Positions 1-7,728 of a DNA stretch of 64,000 nucleotides are shown piece after piece; positions within the stretch are counted from its first letter, which is position 1, and each line of letters opens with the position of its first letter. This stretch comes from CAILZL01 sp035548495. Lineage in GTDB: Bacteria; Pseudomonadota; Gammaproteobacteria; Steroidobacterales; Steroidobacteraceae. The position numbers were made by a program, and so were the translations under genes. The notes beneath the pieces were generated by a model. It was not told the DNA's origin. It searched no databases and worked only from the letters and a program-made list of their open reading frames with translations. The stretch covers positions 65,132-129,131 of the forward strand of contig DASZSV010000005.1 in assembly GCA_035548495.1 (NCBI GenBank). Reading direction: 5' to 3'.

Positions 1-310
1 GCGCGACAATCTTGTGCTGCGCGATGCTCTGCGCCTCAATGGCCTTGGCACGTGCATCAACGGCATAGTGCCGGGCGGCTTCGAATTGTCGGTCCCTGAC
101 CAGTCTTTCAGCAAGCCGCAATGCCGTCTGTGCTGCATTCATCTGTGCCGGTGCTGCCGTTGCAGCGCCGGATTGCAACGCGGCCTGTACCGCCTGACGC
201 GCATCACTCATCTCCTGCACGGGCGCAGAAGCGCACGCAGACAACATGATTGCAAGCAGCAACGGAATCCTGAAGTGGGCCGCAACCCGATGGAGTGACA
301 TTAATTTCAT
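1..310 (-). CDS. DUF4398-type lipoprotein, 3' part cut by window edge
   Basis: About 103 codons read leftwards from an ATG at 310 and run off the window. The N-terminus is a lipoprotein signal: MKLM, a hydrophobic stretch, then the lipobox LSAC, so the mature protein should be anchored through Cys at about residue 27. The rest is alanine- and glutamine-rich helical sequence with an 'AERLVRDRQFEAARHYAVDA' segment, typical of DUF4398 lipoproteins that often sit beside OmpA-like proteins in gammaproteobacteria. A GAG ribosome site lies just upstream. It is divergent from wrbA. The function is unknown and the C-terminus is not visible. Confidence 0.7.
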   Translation of the reverse strand, partial: MKLMSLHRVAAHFRIPLLLAIMLSACASAPVQEMSDARQAVQAALQSGAATAAPAQMNAAQTALRLAERLVRDRQFEAARHYAVDARAKAIEAQSIAQHKIVA

Positions 311-485
311 TGTGGTTCTCAACGGGGCCACAAACGTAACAATCGGTATCCCGTCCGTCAATCTTGGTTAACTTTAACACAATATCAAATCGCCAGACCG
401 TGGTGAATCGGCCCGGCAATCAAATTGGCCATCGAGTCACGCGCACGCTATTCTTGCCGGAATGTGCTGTTGAGCGTCGTTCACC

Positions 486-1073
486 GTGGAAATTCTCGTC
501 CTGTACTACTCGCGCAAAGGTTCTACCGCAGAACTCGCCCGGCATGTATGCCGCGGCGTGGACATGGTCGCAGGTGCACACGCCCGCTTGCGAACGGTAC
601 CGGCCGTCCAGTCGGCGACCATGCCGCCGGACACATCTGCGGTACCGGATGATGGTCCTCCCTACGCCACCCTTGAGGATCTGCAATCCTGTTCCGGTCT
701 GATTCTGGGCAGTCCGACGCGCTTTGGCAACATGGCGGCACCGCTGAAATATTTCATCGACAGCACCAGCAGCTTATGGGCCAGTGGTGCGCTGGTGGAT
801 AAACCCGCTGCGGTATTCACTTCCACCCAGACCATGCACGGCGGACAGGAAACGACATTGCTCAGCATGATGCTGCCCTTGTTACATCACGGCATGTACC
901 TGGTTGGATTGCCATTCACCGAAGCCGCGATCAACACCACCCGCAGTGGCGGCACACCCTACGGAGCAAGCCACGTAGCAGGAACTGCCACGGCAATTTC
1001 TGACGAGGAAAAAATCCTTGCACAACGATTGGGCGAGCGTGTTGCCCAACTGGCATCGAAACTCGGTTGCTGA
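486..1073 (+). CDS. wrbA: NAD(P)H:quinone oxidoreductase, WrbA family
   Basis: The 195-residue protein has the flavodoxin-like fold of WrbA, which reduces quinones by two electrons using NAD(P)H and FMN in the cytoplasm. The FMN phosphate loop is visible at the N-terminus (YYSRKGSTAELA), followed by the family motifs GSPTRFGNMAAPLKYFID and TSTQTMHGGQE. The length matches the family (about 198). The start is a GTG at 486, the first codon that gives a complete flavodoxin strand; the ribosome site is poor. It is followed closely by a DUF2069 gene, a neighbour pair known from Pseudomonas. Confidence 0.93.
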   Translation: MEILVLYYSRKGSTAELARHVCRGVDMVAGAHARLRTVPAVQSATMPPDTSAVPDDGPPYATLEDLQSCSGLILGSPTRFGNMAAPLKYFIDSTSSLWASGALVDKPAAVFTSTQTMHGGQETTLLSMMLPLLHHGMYLVGLPFTEAAINTTRSGGTPYGASHVAGTATAISDEEKILAQRLGERVAQLASKLGC

Positions 1074-1084
1074 AGGATGTTTGC

Positions 1085-1462
1085 GTGACTGAGTTATCCC
1101 TTGTCCGCAAGCGAGTGCACCTCCTGGTGCTGGGGACGTGGCTGTTGCTGCTGGTGCTGATCGCAGAACATCCATTCAGCCAATCGCTGTCTGTCGCCGC
1201 TGCAATCCGGGCCGGCTTGTACAGCATTCCCTTGTTGTTGCCGCTGCCCGGATTAATCAAGGGCAGGCGTTATACACACACATGGGCCACACTGTGCGTG
1301 TTGCCCTACTTCATTGTCAGCGTGACAGAAGCCGTGGCGAATCCCGCCATCCATCGCTGGGCCCTTGCTGTACTCGCAGCTTCGCTGCTGTGGTTCTTTG
1401 CGCTGATTACCTTCCTGCGCATTGTACCGGTTTCATCATCCACAACGGATCAGCAGTTGTAA
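1085..1462 (+). CDS. DUF2069 inner-membrane protein
   Basis: A 125-residue protein with about four transmembrane segments, matching the uncharacterised DUF2069 family that lies between wrbA and hda in many gammaproteobacteria. I place the start at GTG 1085 because GAAGGA lies 7 bases upstream; a TTG at 1067 would overlap wrbA and has no ribosome site. It is 11 bases beyond the wrbA stop, so the two are probably one transcript. No catalytic residues are recognisable. The gene is convergent with hda. Confidence 0.8.
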   Translation: MTELSLVRKRVHLLVLGTWLLLLVLIAEHPFSQSLSVAAAIRAGLYSIPLLLPLPGLIKGRRYTHTWATLCVLPYFIVSVTEAVANPAIHRWALAVLAASLLWFFALITFLRIVPVSSSTTDQQL

Positions 1463-1542
1463 CACCGTTGCGCCACACGCTTGCTGCAATGGATGCAACG
1501 GACTGCATGATCCACTGCGAGAAAGTCAGTCTGAACGATTGA

Positions 1543-2235
1543 TCACTGCTTGCTGTCCAGTACCTGCTTGATGAACGGCACAGTGACTTTGCGTTGTGCT
1601 GCAAGTGATGCAATGTCCAGCTCATCGAGAAACGCACATAGCGTTGTCATGTCACGCGGTAAACGCCGCAGTAAATAATTCAGTGCATCGTCGGGCAGTT
1701 CCAGTCCGCGTTGCGCTGCATGCAGTTGCAATGCCCGCCGTTGCTGTTCTTCATCCAATGGTTGCAAACGCAAAACGGTTCCTGCCAGCAGCCGCGACGC
1801 GAAATCGGCAAGCGGCATGCCATACGTTGCCGCAGGTTGTGCCGCAGTCATGATCAATTTTCCCTGATGTTCCTCAAGCTCGCGATATACATTGAACAAC
1901 GCACGATTCCATACCGCATCACCGAGCAGCGCATCGGCATCGTCAATACACAACATGTTGAGTTGCGCGCTGCCGGCGAGCAATTCCGGACCATACGCCA
2001 GCAACTCATTGACCGGAAGATAACTTGCGGCGAGTTGCTGAACACCCGCCTGCGCACACAGCGCTTGCAGCAAGTGCGTCTTGCCGGTGGCATGCGAACC
2101 ATAAATAAATACGACAGGACTGGTACCGAACTGGTGCTGTTGCAGTGTCTTCACTACATGCTCGTTGGCGCCGGCGACAAACGATGCAAACACCGAAGAT
2201 GGGCGCAGTCGCACCGGCAAAGGCAACTGGCGCAT
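1543..2235 (-). CDS. hda: DnaA-related regulatory protein Hda
   Basis: A 230-residue AAA+ protein related to DnaA domain III. Hda bound to the DNA-loaded beta clamp stimulates ATP hydrolysis by DnaA and so limits re-initiation. Visible features are the N-terminal clamp-binding type start (MRQLPLPVRL), a P-loop (GSHATGKTHLL) at about residues 45-55 and a Walker B-like segment (LCIDDADAL). The start chosen is ATG 2235, directly after the pgsA stop; an in-frame GTG at 2241 overlapping that stop is equally possible. It is the last gene of a minus-strand run DUF2066-pgsA-hda. Confidence 0.9.
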   Translation of the reverse strand: MRQLPLPVRLRPSSVFASFVAGANEHVVKTLQQHQFGTSPVVFIYGSHATGKTHLLQALCAQAGVQQLAASYLPVNELLAYGPELLAGSAQLNMLCIDDADALLGDAVWNRALFNVYRELEEHQGKLIMTAAQPAATYGMPLADFASRLLAGTVLRLQPLDEEQQRRALQLHAAQRGLELPDDALNYLLRRLPRDMTTLCAFLDELDIASLAAQRKVTVPFIKQVLDSKQ

Positions 2236-2237
2236 GG

Positions 2238-2807
2238 TCACGAGTTCGGCGACGCTGCACGATGCAGGTTCGCTGCACGCTTGCTGTAGGTGACGATGTA
2301 ATCCACACCACTGATCACAGTGGTCAGTGCAGTGACATAGCCCAGCAATTCGACCATCACAGCGGACGGCCAGGACGTGACGGTTGACGAAATGGCAGCG
2401 AGTACATAGCTGATCTGCACCACGGTATTCAGCTTGCTGATGAGTGTGGGCGCGGCACCGGAGAGCGAGCCGGACATGCGGCGATAGATGGCTGCACCCA
2501 CTGCAATAATCACATCCCGCACCACCACCAGCACGACCAGCCACAATGCCACTTTGCCGATGATCGCGAGCGTGATAAACACGGTGACCAGCAGCAGTTT
2601 GTCGGCCATCGGATCAAGCACCTTGCCAAGCTCGCTGGTCCAGTTGAAGCGCTTGGCGATAAAGCCATCAAGTCCATCAGTGATGGCGGCAATCAGAAAA
2701 ACCACAAAGGTAATTTCATACTGCCCGTGCGTGAGGAACCAGGCAGTCGGTACTGCGAGCAGCATACGCAGTACACACAGGGCATTGGGCAACCATCGTA
2801 ACGTCAT
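2238..2807 (-). CDS. pgsA: CDP-alcohol phosphatidyltransferase, PgsA-like
   Basis: A 189-residue integral membrane enzyme with several transmembrane helices. It carries the CDP-alcohol phosphatidyltransferase signature DGLDG-x2-A-x10-G-x3-D-x3-D (DGLDGFIAK then GKVLDPMADK), whose aspartates bind the metals. By similarity it transfers a phosphatidyl group from CDP-diacylglycerol to glycerol 3-phosphate, the first committed step to phosphatidylglycerol. The conserved Arg of the DG-x2-AR motif is Lys here, as in many homologues. It lies between DUF2066 and hda with very short spacing. Substrate assignment rests on similarity; another CDP-alcohol acceptor is possible. Confidence 0.8.
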   Translation of the reverse strand: MTLRWLPNALCVLRMLLAVPTAWFLTHGQYEITFVVFLIAAITDGLDGFIAKRFNWTSELGKVLDPMADKLLLVTVFITLAIIGKVALWLVVLVVVRDVIIAVGAAIYRRMSGSLSGAAPTLISKLNTVVQISYVLAAISSTVTSWPSAVMVELLGYVTALTTVISGVDYIVTYSKRAANLHRAASPNS

Positions 2808-2827
2808 GTTACCTGCGTAACTCCTGC

Positions 2828-3823
2828 TTAGGGCCTGTCATTGTTGTAACGATAACTCAGGACCGCGGATGCGGTTGCGGTTGCATCCACCGGTGCAACT
2901 GGTTGAGCCACGACCAGTTTCTGATCAACATCAAGACTGCGGCGGAAATTTTCAACGGCACCGCGCAATTCAAGACGAAAGCGCACCACATCACGCCGGA
3001 CCGATTCCACCTTCACAGTGCGCACCGTTGACAGGCCGCCGAGATAATTCAGTGCTGTTCCGTATGCATCGACACCATCAATACCTGCCACGTCCATGAC
3101 GGTGGTGGCGGTTTCCTTGTCAGCCACCGCGTAGTACTTGCCCAGCACATCGGCAGCAAGATGCGGCCCCTCGTCAATGGCGCCGTCAATGCTTTGCGTG
3201 GTGCCATCAAACACAAATTGCCATTGCAGACTGGCGGCGGAGGTAGGATCCTTCATGCGCGCCAGCAGCGTTGCAGCAGCCCCGTAACGATCTGCCATTG
3301 CCTGAATCTGCGTCAGATTTGCCGGATCGATACGATCACTCACTTCGCGTGCCCACGCCAGCGGCACACCGCGCAATCTGGCAGTTTGTTCAATGGCTGC
3401 ACGTGCTTCACGCATGCTTTGCAGAGATACCGGCAACACCACCAGTGTCACTGGCCGTTCACGCCCCCAAAGCGGCAGCGACGCCTGATCGAGCAACTGA
3501 TTCACGCCCGAGCTGTCGAATCCTACTTCGAGAAATCCGGAGTTATATCCATAACGCTGCACATACTTGGGCGCAGAATTCAACAGCGCCCCCAGCTTGT
3601 CAGGCGCATCGCGCTCTCCCGTCACGCGCGCGGCCACAATGCCCAATGCGGTGGCAAAGGCCGCTTCGCGGGTGGCGGCAGAATTGTCGGTGACACGTAC
3701 CGCAGCGTCGTACAATCCATTGACGGTTGCGGCCGGCGCGCTGCAAGCGGCCAGCATGCACAACACGGCCGTGCAATAACGAATCCATCCAGCCATCGCG
3801 CACTTTTCAGAACGGTTCAACAT
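2828..3823 (-). CDS. DUF2066 protein with signal peptide
   Basis: A 331-residue protein with a hydrophobic signal sequence ending near CSAPAATVNGLYDAAV, so probably exported to the periplasm. It matches DUF2066, an uncharacterised gammaproteobacterial family encoded next to hda and purM. I chose ATG 3823 because AAAGGCGA lies upstream at suitable spacing; ATG 3853 (with no ribosome site) and ATG 3796 are alternatives. The body is mixed alpha/beta with a Pro/Ala-rich C-terminus. It is divergent from purM across about 100 bases. Function unknown. Confidence 0.75.
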   Translation of the reverse strand: MLNRSEKCAMAGWIRYCTAVLCMLAACSAPAATVNGLYDAAVRVTDNSAATREAAFATALGIVAARVTGERDAPDKLGALLNSAPKYVQRYGYNSGFLEVGFDSSGVNQLLDQASLPLWGRERPVTLVVLPVSLQSMREARAAIEQTARLRGVPLAWAREVSDRIDPANLTQIQAMADRYGAAATLLARMKDPTSAASLQWQFVFDGTTQSIDGAIDEGPHLAADVLGKYYAVADKETATTVMDVAGIDGVDAYGTALNYLGGLSTVRTVKVESVRRDVVRFRLELRGAVENFRRSLDVDQKLVVAQPVAPVDATATASAVLSYRYNNDRP

Positions 3824-3927
3824 ATCGGGCTGTCGCCTTTTTGTTGTGAGCATCGGTAATTGACTGTGTAAAATACCACACCTTGCGCTGTTGTTTTATT
3901 CCTAACTCTCATAGCCGGACCAATACA

Positions 3928-4968
3928 ATGACTGAGTCCCCTGAATCTGCTTCATTAACCTACCGTGACGCGGGCGTTGATATCGATGCCGGTGAAGCAT
4001 TGGTGGAACGTATCAAGCCCCACGTAAAACGCTCCATGCGGCCGGAGGTAATGGGCGGACTGGGCGGTTTCGGTGCGCTGTTTGAGTTGCCACTGGATCG
4101 CTATCGCAAGCCGGTACTGGTTTCAGGCACTGATGGCGTTGGCACCAAGTTGCGACTGGCCATAGAAACCGGCCGTCACGACACCATTGGCATTGATCTG
4201 GTTGGCATGTGTGTCAATGATGTTGTGGTGCAGGGCGCGGAACCATTGTTCTTTCTTGACTACTACGCCACCGGCAAGCTGAGTGTGGATGTGGCTGAGT
4301 CTGTCATCAAGGGAATTGTTGAAGGATGCGTGCAAGCCGGTTGTGCATTGGTGGGCGGCGAAACTGCAGAGATGCCGGGCATGTATGCAAGTGGCGATTA
4401 TGATCTCGCAGGTTTTTGCGTTGGCGTGGTGGAAAAGGATCGCATCATTGACGGCAGTGAAACGAAGGCAGGAGATGTACTGATTGCCCTGCCTTCGTCG
4501 GGCCCGCATTCCAATGGCTATTCGCTGATCCGCAAATTGCTGGAACGCGCAGGCGCCACGTACAACACACGACTTGATGATGGCCTGCTGTTCGATGCGC
4601 TGCTCGCACCCACACGCATCTACGTAAAGACTGTTCTCGCCTTGATGAAACAGGTCACGGTATGCGGTGTCGCGCATATCACCGGCGGCGGTTTGCTGGA
4701 CAATATTCCGCGTGTTGTGCCGGATGGACTGGAAGTCGTCATCCATCGCCATAGCTGGACACTGCCTTCGGTATTCCAGTGGCTGCAACGCACCGGCAAT
4801 ATTGAATCACATGAAATGCTGCGGACCTTCAACTGCGGTATCGGCATGACCATCTGCGTACACGCAGGCGATGCGGATAGAACCGTTGCTGTACTGAAAT
4901 CAATGGGTGAAAAGCCACTTGTCATCGGCGAAGTGCGCGCCGGCCACGGTGGCGTGGTAGTCAATTGA
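3928..4968 (+). CDS. purM: Phosphoribosylformylglycinamidine cyclo-ligase
   Basis: AIR synthetase, which closes the imidazole ring of purines by ATP-dependent conversion of FGAM to AIR in the cytoplasm. The 346-residue product is the usual length and contains VSGTDGVGTKLRLA and GGETAEMPGMY, the conserved nucleotide- and metal-binding segments of the PurM/SelD/ThiL fold. ATG 3928 was chosen over an in-frame ATG at 3883 because it starts at the family N-terminus (MTESPESASLTYRDAGVDID). The stop overlaps the purN start in a TGATG arrangement, so the two are translationally coupled. Confidence 0.96.
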   Translation: MTESPESASLTYRDAGVDIDAGEALVERIKPHVKRSMRPEVMGGLGGFGALFELPLDRYRKPVLVSGTDGVGTKLRLAIETGRHDTIGIDLVGMCVNDVVVQGAEPLFFLDYYATGKLSVDVAESVIKGIVEGCVQAGCALVGGETAEMPGMYASGDYDLAGFCVGVVEKDRIIDGSETKAGDVLIALPSSGPHSNGYSLIRKLLERAGATYNTRLDDGLLFDALLAPTRIYVKTVLALMKQVTVCGVAHITGGGLLDNIPRVVPDGLEVVIHRHSWTLPSVFQWLQRTGNIESHEMLRTFNCGIGMTICVHAGDADRTVAVLKSMGEKPLVIGEVRAGHGGVVVN

Positions 4969-5645
4969 TGCAGGAAGTACAAACAGCGTCGCGCAAATTG
5001 CCGGTGGTCATCCTGATCTCGGGCACCGGCAGCAACATGCAACGCATCGCGCAGCTTGCTGCAAGCGGTGATCTGCCAATCGAAGTACGCGCTGTCATCA
5101 GTGATCGCGCTGATGCAAAAGGTTTGATCACTGCAGCCAGCATGGGAATTGCAACGGCACACATCAGTCCAAAGTCATTCACTGATCGTGCGCAATTCGA
5201 CGCCGCATTGGCCAGCCTGATTGAAAGTCATGCCCCGCAACTGGTGGTTCTCGCCGGTTTCATGCGCATACTGACACCGGCATTTACACAACGATTCGCC
5301 GGCCGCCTGCTCAACATTCATCCATCGTTATTGCCCAAGTATCCGGGATTGCATACTCATAGGCGTGCACTGGATGCGCACGATGCAGAACATGGCGCAA
5401 CGGTTCACTTTGTTACTGAGGAACTGGACGGTGGTCCGGCCATCATTCAGGCGCGTGTTCCCGTCATGCCAGAGGATGATGAACAGGCATTGGCACAACG
5501 CGTGCTGCAGCAGGAGCATCAAATTTATCCAGAAGCCATCCGGTGGTTTGCCAGCGGACGTTTATGCTTTGTAAATAACAGGGCCTGGCTGGATGACAAG
5601 GAGTTGAGTTCGCCAATGCAATTCCGTGCAACGGTCACTCCATGA
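4968..5645 (+). CDS. purN: Phosphoribosylglycinamide formyltransferase
   Basis: GAR transformylase, which uses 10-formyl-tetrahydrofolate to make FGAR two steps before PurM. The 225-residue protein has the phosphate-binding loop ISGTGSNMQ, the catalytic Asn and His in NIHPSLLPKYPG and the catalytic Asp in ELDGGPAI. The ATG at 4968 shares a base with the purM stop. The C-terminus is about ten residues longer than in E. coli PurN. Its own stop overlaps the next ATG (ATGA), extending the operon to the DUF3108 gene. Confidence 0.95.
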   Translation: MQEVQTASRKLPVVILISGTGSNMQRIAQLAASGDLPIEVRAVISDRADAKGLITAASMGIATAHISPKSFTDRAQFDAALASLIESHAPQLVVLAGFMRILTPAFTQRFAGRLLNIHPSLLPKYPGLHTHRRALDAHDAEHGATVHFVTEELDGGPAIIQARVPVMPEDDEQALAQRVLQQEHQIYPEAIRWFASGRLCFVNNRAWLDDKELSSPMQFRATVTP

Positions 5646-6454
5646 CACCATCCACCATGTACATACGCCATTCAACTATGCGAATGATCATCGTGCTTTG
5701 CTGCCTGCTGGCAGTACCCGTTGCGCATGGCGACAGCGACCGTCAATCACCGTCTTCTTACAAACTGATCGATCCCGGCAAAGTCATGCTGCGTCCCTAC
5801 ACCGCGCGCTACAACGTGCGCTTTCATGGGATCAGTGGCGGCGACGTGGAAGCCACACTTGTTGACCTTGGCAACGGTCATTATCGTTTTCGTTCACACC
5901 TGTTGCCCAACTTCCTGGGACGGTTCTTTACCAGTGATCAGGCCGAAGATGTCAGTGAATTTGAACTTACTGACGAGGGCATGATCCGCCCACTGCACTT
6001 CCGTTCCGACGATGGCACCAGCAACACCAAGGATGACATTGCACTTGACTTCGACTGGACCAGCAATACCGTCACCGGCCGCGCGAATGACAAGAATTTT
6101 TCCAAGCCTGTTCCGGCGGGCACACAGGACCGGCTGACCATCCAGCTCTGCGCGTCACTTGCATTACAGGCACGGCGTGATCTCGGCGTATTGAACATGC
6201 AGGAACGCGATGAACTGCAACAATTCAGGATCACCCGGCAAGGAACCGAACATGTACACAACGATGCCGGAGATTTCAATGCCGTTGTCCTGCTCAGTGA
6301 ACGTGTGGGCGGCAGCGCACGCAGTTCACGTTACTGGTATGCACCGGAACTGGGTTACATTCCCGTGCACGCCGAACGCAGCAGTCATGGCAAGGTGGAC
6401 ATCGTGATGGAAATGAAATGGATCAAGCCAGGCGAGTTAACACATCATCAATAG
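5642..6454 (+). CDS. DUF3108 periplasmic protein
   Basis: A 270-residue protein with a signal peptide (hydrophobic stretch MRMIIVLCCLLAVPVAHG). The body has YTARYNVRFHGISGGDVEATL and later a C-terminal YWYAPELGYIPVHAER segment, which match DUF3108, a beta-rich periplasmic family usually coded after purN in gammaproteobacteria. It starts at an ATGA overlap with purN, so it is co-transcribed with purM-purN although no purine role is known. Function unknown. A short N-terminal extension before MRMII leaves the exact start open. Confidence 0.8.
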   Translation: MTPSTMYIRHSTMRMIIVLCCLLAVPVAHGDSDRQSPSSYKLIDPGKVMLRPYTARYNVRFHGISGGDVEATLVDLGNGHYRFRSHLLPNFLGRFFTSDQAEDVSEFELTDEGMIRPLHFRSDDGTSNTKDDIALDFDWTSNTVTGRANDKNFSKPVPAGTQDRLTIQLCASLALQARRDLGVLNMQERDELQQFRITRQGTEHVHNDAGDFNAVVLLSERVGGSARSSRYWYAPELGYIPVHAERSSHGKVDIVMEMKWIKPGELTHHQ

Positions 6455-6590
6455 CAGAAAATGGACAAGGGTTTACCGTGACGGCAACCGCATCGCTGGA
6501 TATCGCACGGTGATAACACTGTCGCTAACCACGGCTAATGCACTTGGTCTACAATAACAGCTTCCTGAACACTAACCGCTGGAGTTCGGC

Positions 6591-7394
6591 ATGGGTTTTT
6601 TATCTGGCAAACGCGCACTGATTGTTGGCTTGGCGACGGAACGTTCCATTGCACACGGCATTGCGGCGGCAATGAAGCGCGAAGGCGCGGAACTGGCTTT
6701 CACCTATCAGGGCGATCGCCTCAAGGATCGCGTCATCGACATGGCAACGGAATTTGGCAGCACCATCACCATGCCAATGGATGTTGCGTTCGATGATCAG
6801 ATCGATGCTGCATTTACCGAGTTACGAAAACACTGGGACAGCCTGGATATCGTGGTACACGCAGTCGCCTTTGCACCCAGCGATGCCATTCGCGGTGGCT
6901 TTGTTGAATCAACCACACGCGAGAATTTTCGCATTGCGCATGACATCTCCAGTTACAGCCTGACTGCGCTGGCGAAAGCCGCATTGCCAATGATGCAGGG
7001 ACGCGCCGGTGCTTTTGTCACACTGACTTATCTCGGTGCAGTGCGCTCATTGCCGAGCTACAACGTGATGGGCCTTGCCAAGGCAAGCCTTGAAGCCAAC
7101 GTGCGATTTCTGGCGGCAGACCTGGGACCACAGGGCATTCGTGTCAACGCGGTGTCAGCAGGTCCGATTAAAACACTGGCTGCGGCCGGCATCGGCGGCT
7201 TTCGCAAGATACTCGGGCATGTTGCAGCAACTTCACCCATTCGTCGCAATGTCACCACTGAAGATGTGGGCAACGCAGCCGCGTTTCTCTGTTCTGATCT
7301 TGCCGCAGGCATCACTGGTGAAGTGCTGTATGTGGACGGCGGCTTCAGCAATGTGGGCATGGCTTTCGGCGACGAGAACGATAACGCCGGTTGA
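6591..7394 (+). CDS. fabI: Enoyl-[acyl-carrier-protein] reductase (NADH)
   Basis: FabI performs the last reduction in each fatty acid elongation cycle, using NADH to saturate trans-2-enoyl-ACP. The 267-residue protein has the FabI cofactor region (GKRALIVGLATERSIAHGIA) and the catalytic Tyr and Lys in TYLGAVRS and YNVMGLAKAS. A GGAG ribosome site precedes the ATG, and a TACAAT hexamer at 6550-6555 could be the -10 of its own promoter, although no good -35 was found. The segment equivalent to E. coli HSIGFAP reads HAVAFAP. It is convergent with ppiD, an order conserved in Pseudomonas. Confidence 0.95.
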   Translation: MGFLSGKRALIVGLATERSIAHGIAAAMKREGAELAFTYQGDRLKDRVIDMATEFGSTITMPMDVAFDDQIDAAFTELRKHWDSLDIVVHAVAFAPSDAIRGGFVESTTRENFRIAHDISSYSLTALAKAALPMMQGRAGAFVTLTYLGAVRSLPSYNVMGLAKASLEANVRFLAADLGPQGIRVNAVSAGPIKTLAAAGIGGFRKILGHVAATSPIRRNVTTEDVGNAAAFLCSDLAAGITGEVLYVDGGFSNVGMAFGDENDNAG

Positions 7395-7533
7395 TGTTTC
7401 CATCTCGACTGTGCAGAGATTACAAGGTCAACCTGTGCTTATTGATCACTCTGCGATAACACCACAGTCGCGGCAATACCCCGTATTTCACGGCAAGCGA
7501 ACAGATAAAACCACGAATAACTCGGCTAGCGCG

Positions 7534-7664
7534 TTCTTTTTAAGACCGTCAAAAACAGGAGTTTTTTTTGCCGCCGCCATTGAAGGTTTGACGGCGATCA
7601 GGAAAATAAGACATCAGTGGCGTTATTCGCGATGAACCGCAAATCAGCGTGAGAAATGCAGGTG
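7534..7664. repeat. Structured intergenic repeat, copy A (degenerate)
   Basis: The fabI/ppiD gap of about 330 bases contains a degenerate copy of the element at 39624-39714. Shared blocks in the same order are AAGACCGTCAAAAACAGGA, a run of T, GGTTTGACGGCGA/GGTTTACGGCGA, AAAATAAnACATCA and, further on, GTGAGAAATGC. The inner hairpin and outer stem that are perfect in copy B are imperfect here. The eight T residues after AAAAACAGGAG could make it act as a terminator for fabI, which is convergent with ppiD. No gene is seen in this gap. Confidence 0.7.
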
Positions 7665-7728
7665 AGTTTCGAATACAGCGACATGTAGTGAATGCCGCCG
7701 CACTGATTCACGCACAATCAATCATGCC

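Noticed and set aside
204..419. 71-codon minus-strand frame over the start of the DUF4398 gene
   Set aside because: It lies in another frame of a region fully explained by the lipoprotein gene and its upstream region.
1465..1501. CCGTTGC...GCAACGG inverted repeat between DUF2069 and hda as a terminator
   Set aside because: Only 7 bp with a 23-base loop and no T-run on either strand.
3860..3888. TTGACT ahead of purM as a sigma70 -35
   Set aside because: No matching -10 at 16-18 bases (TTGCGC is found), and TAAAAT lies too close.
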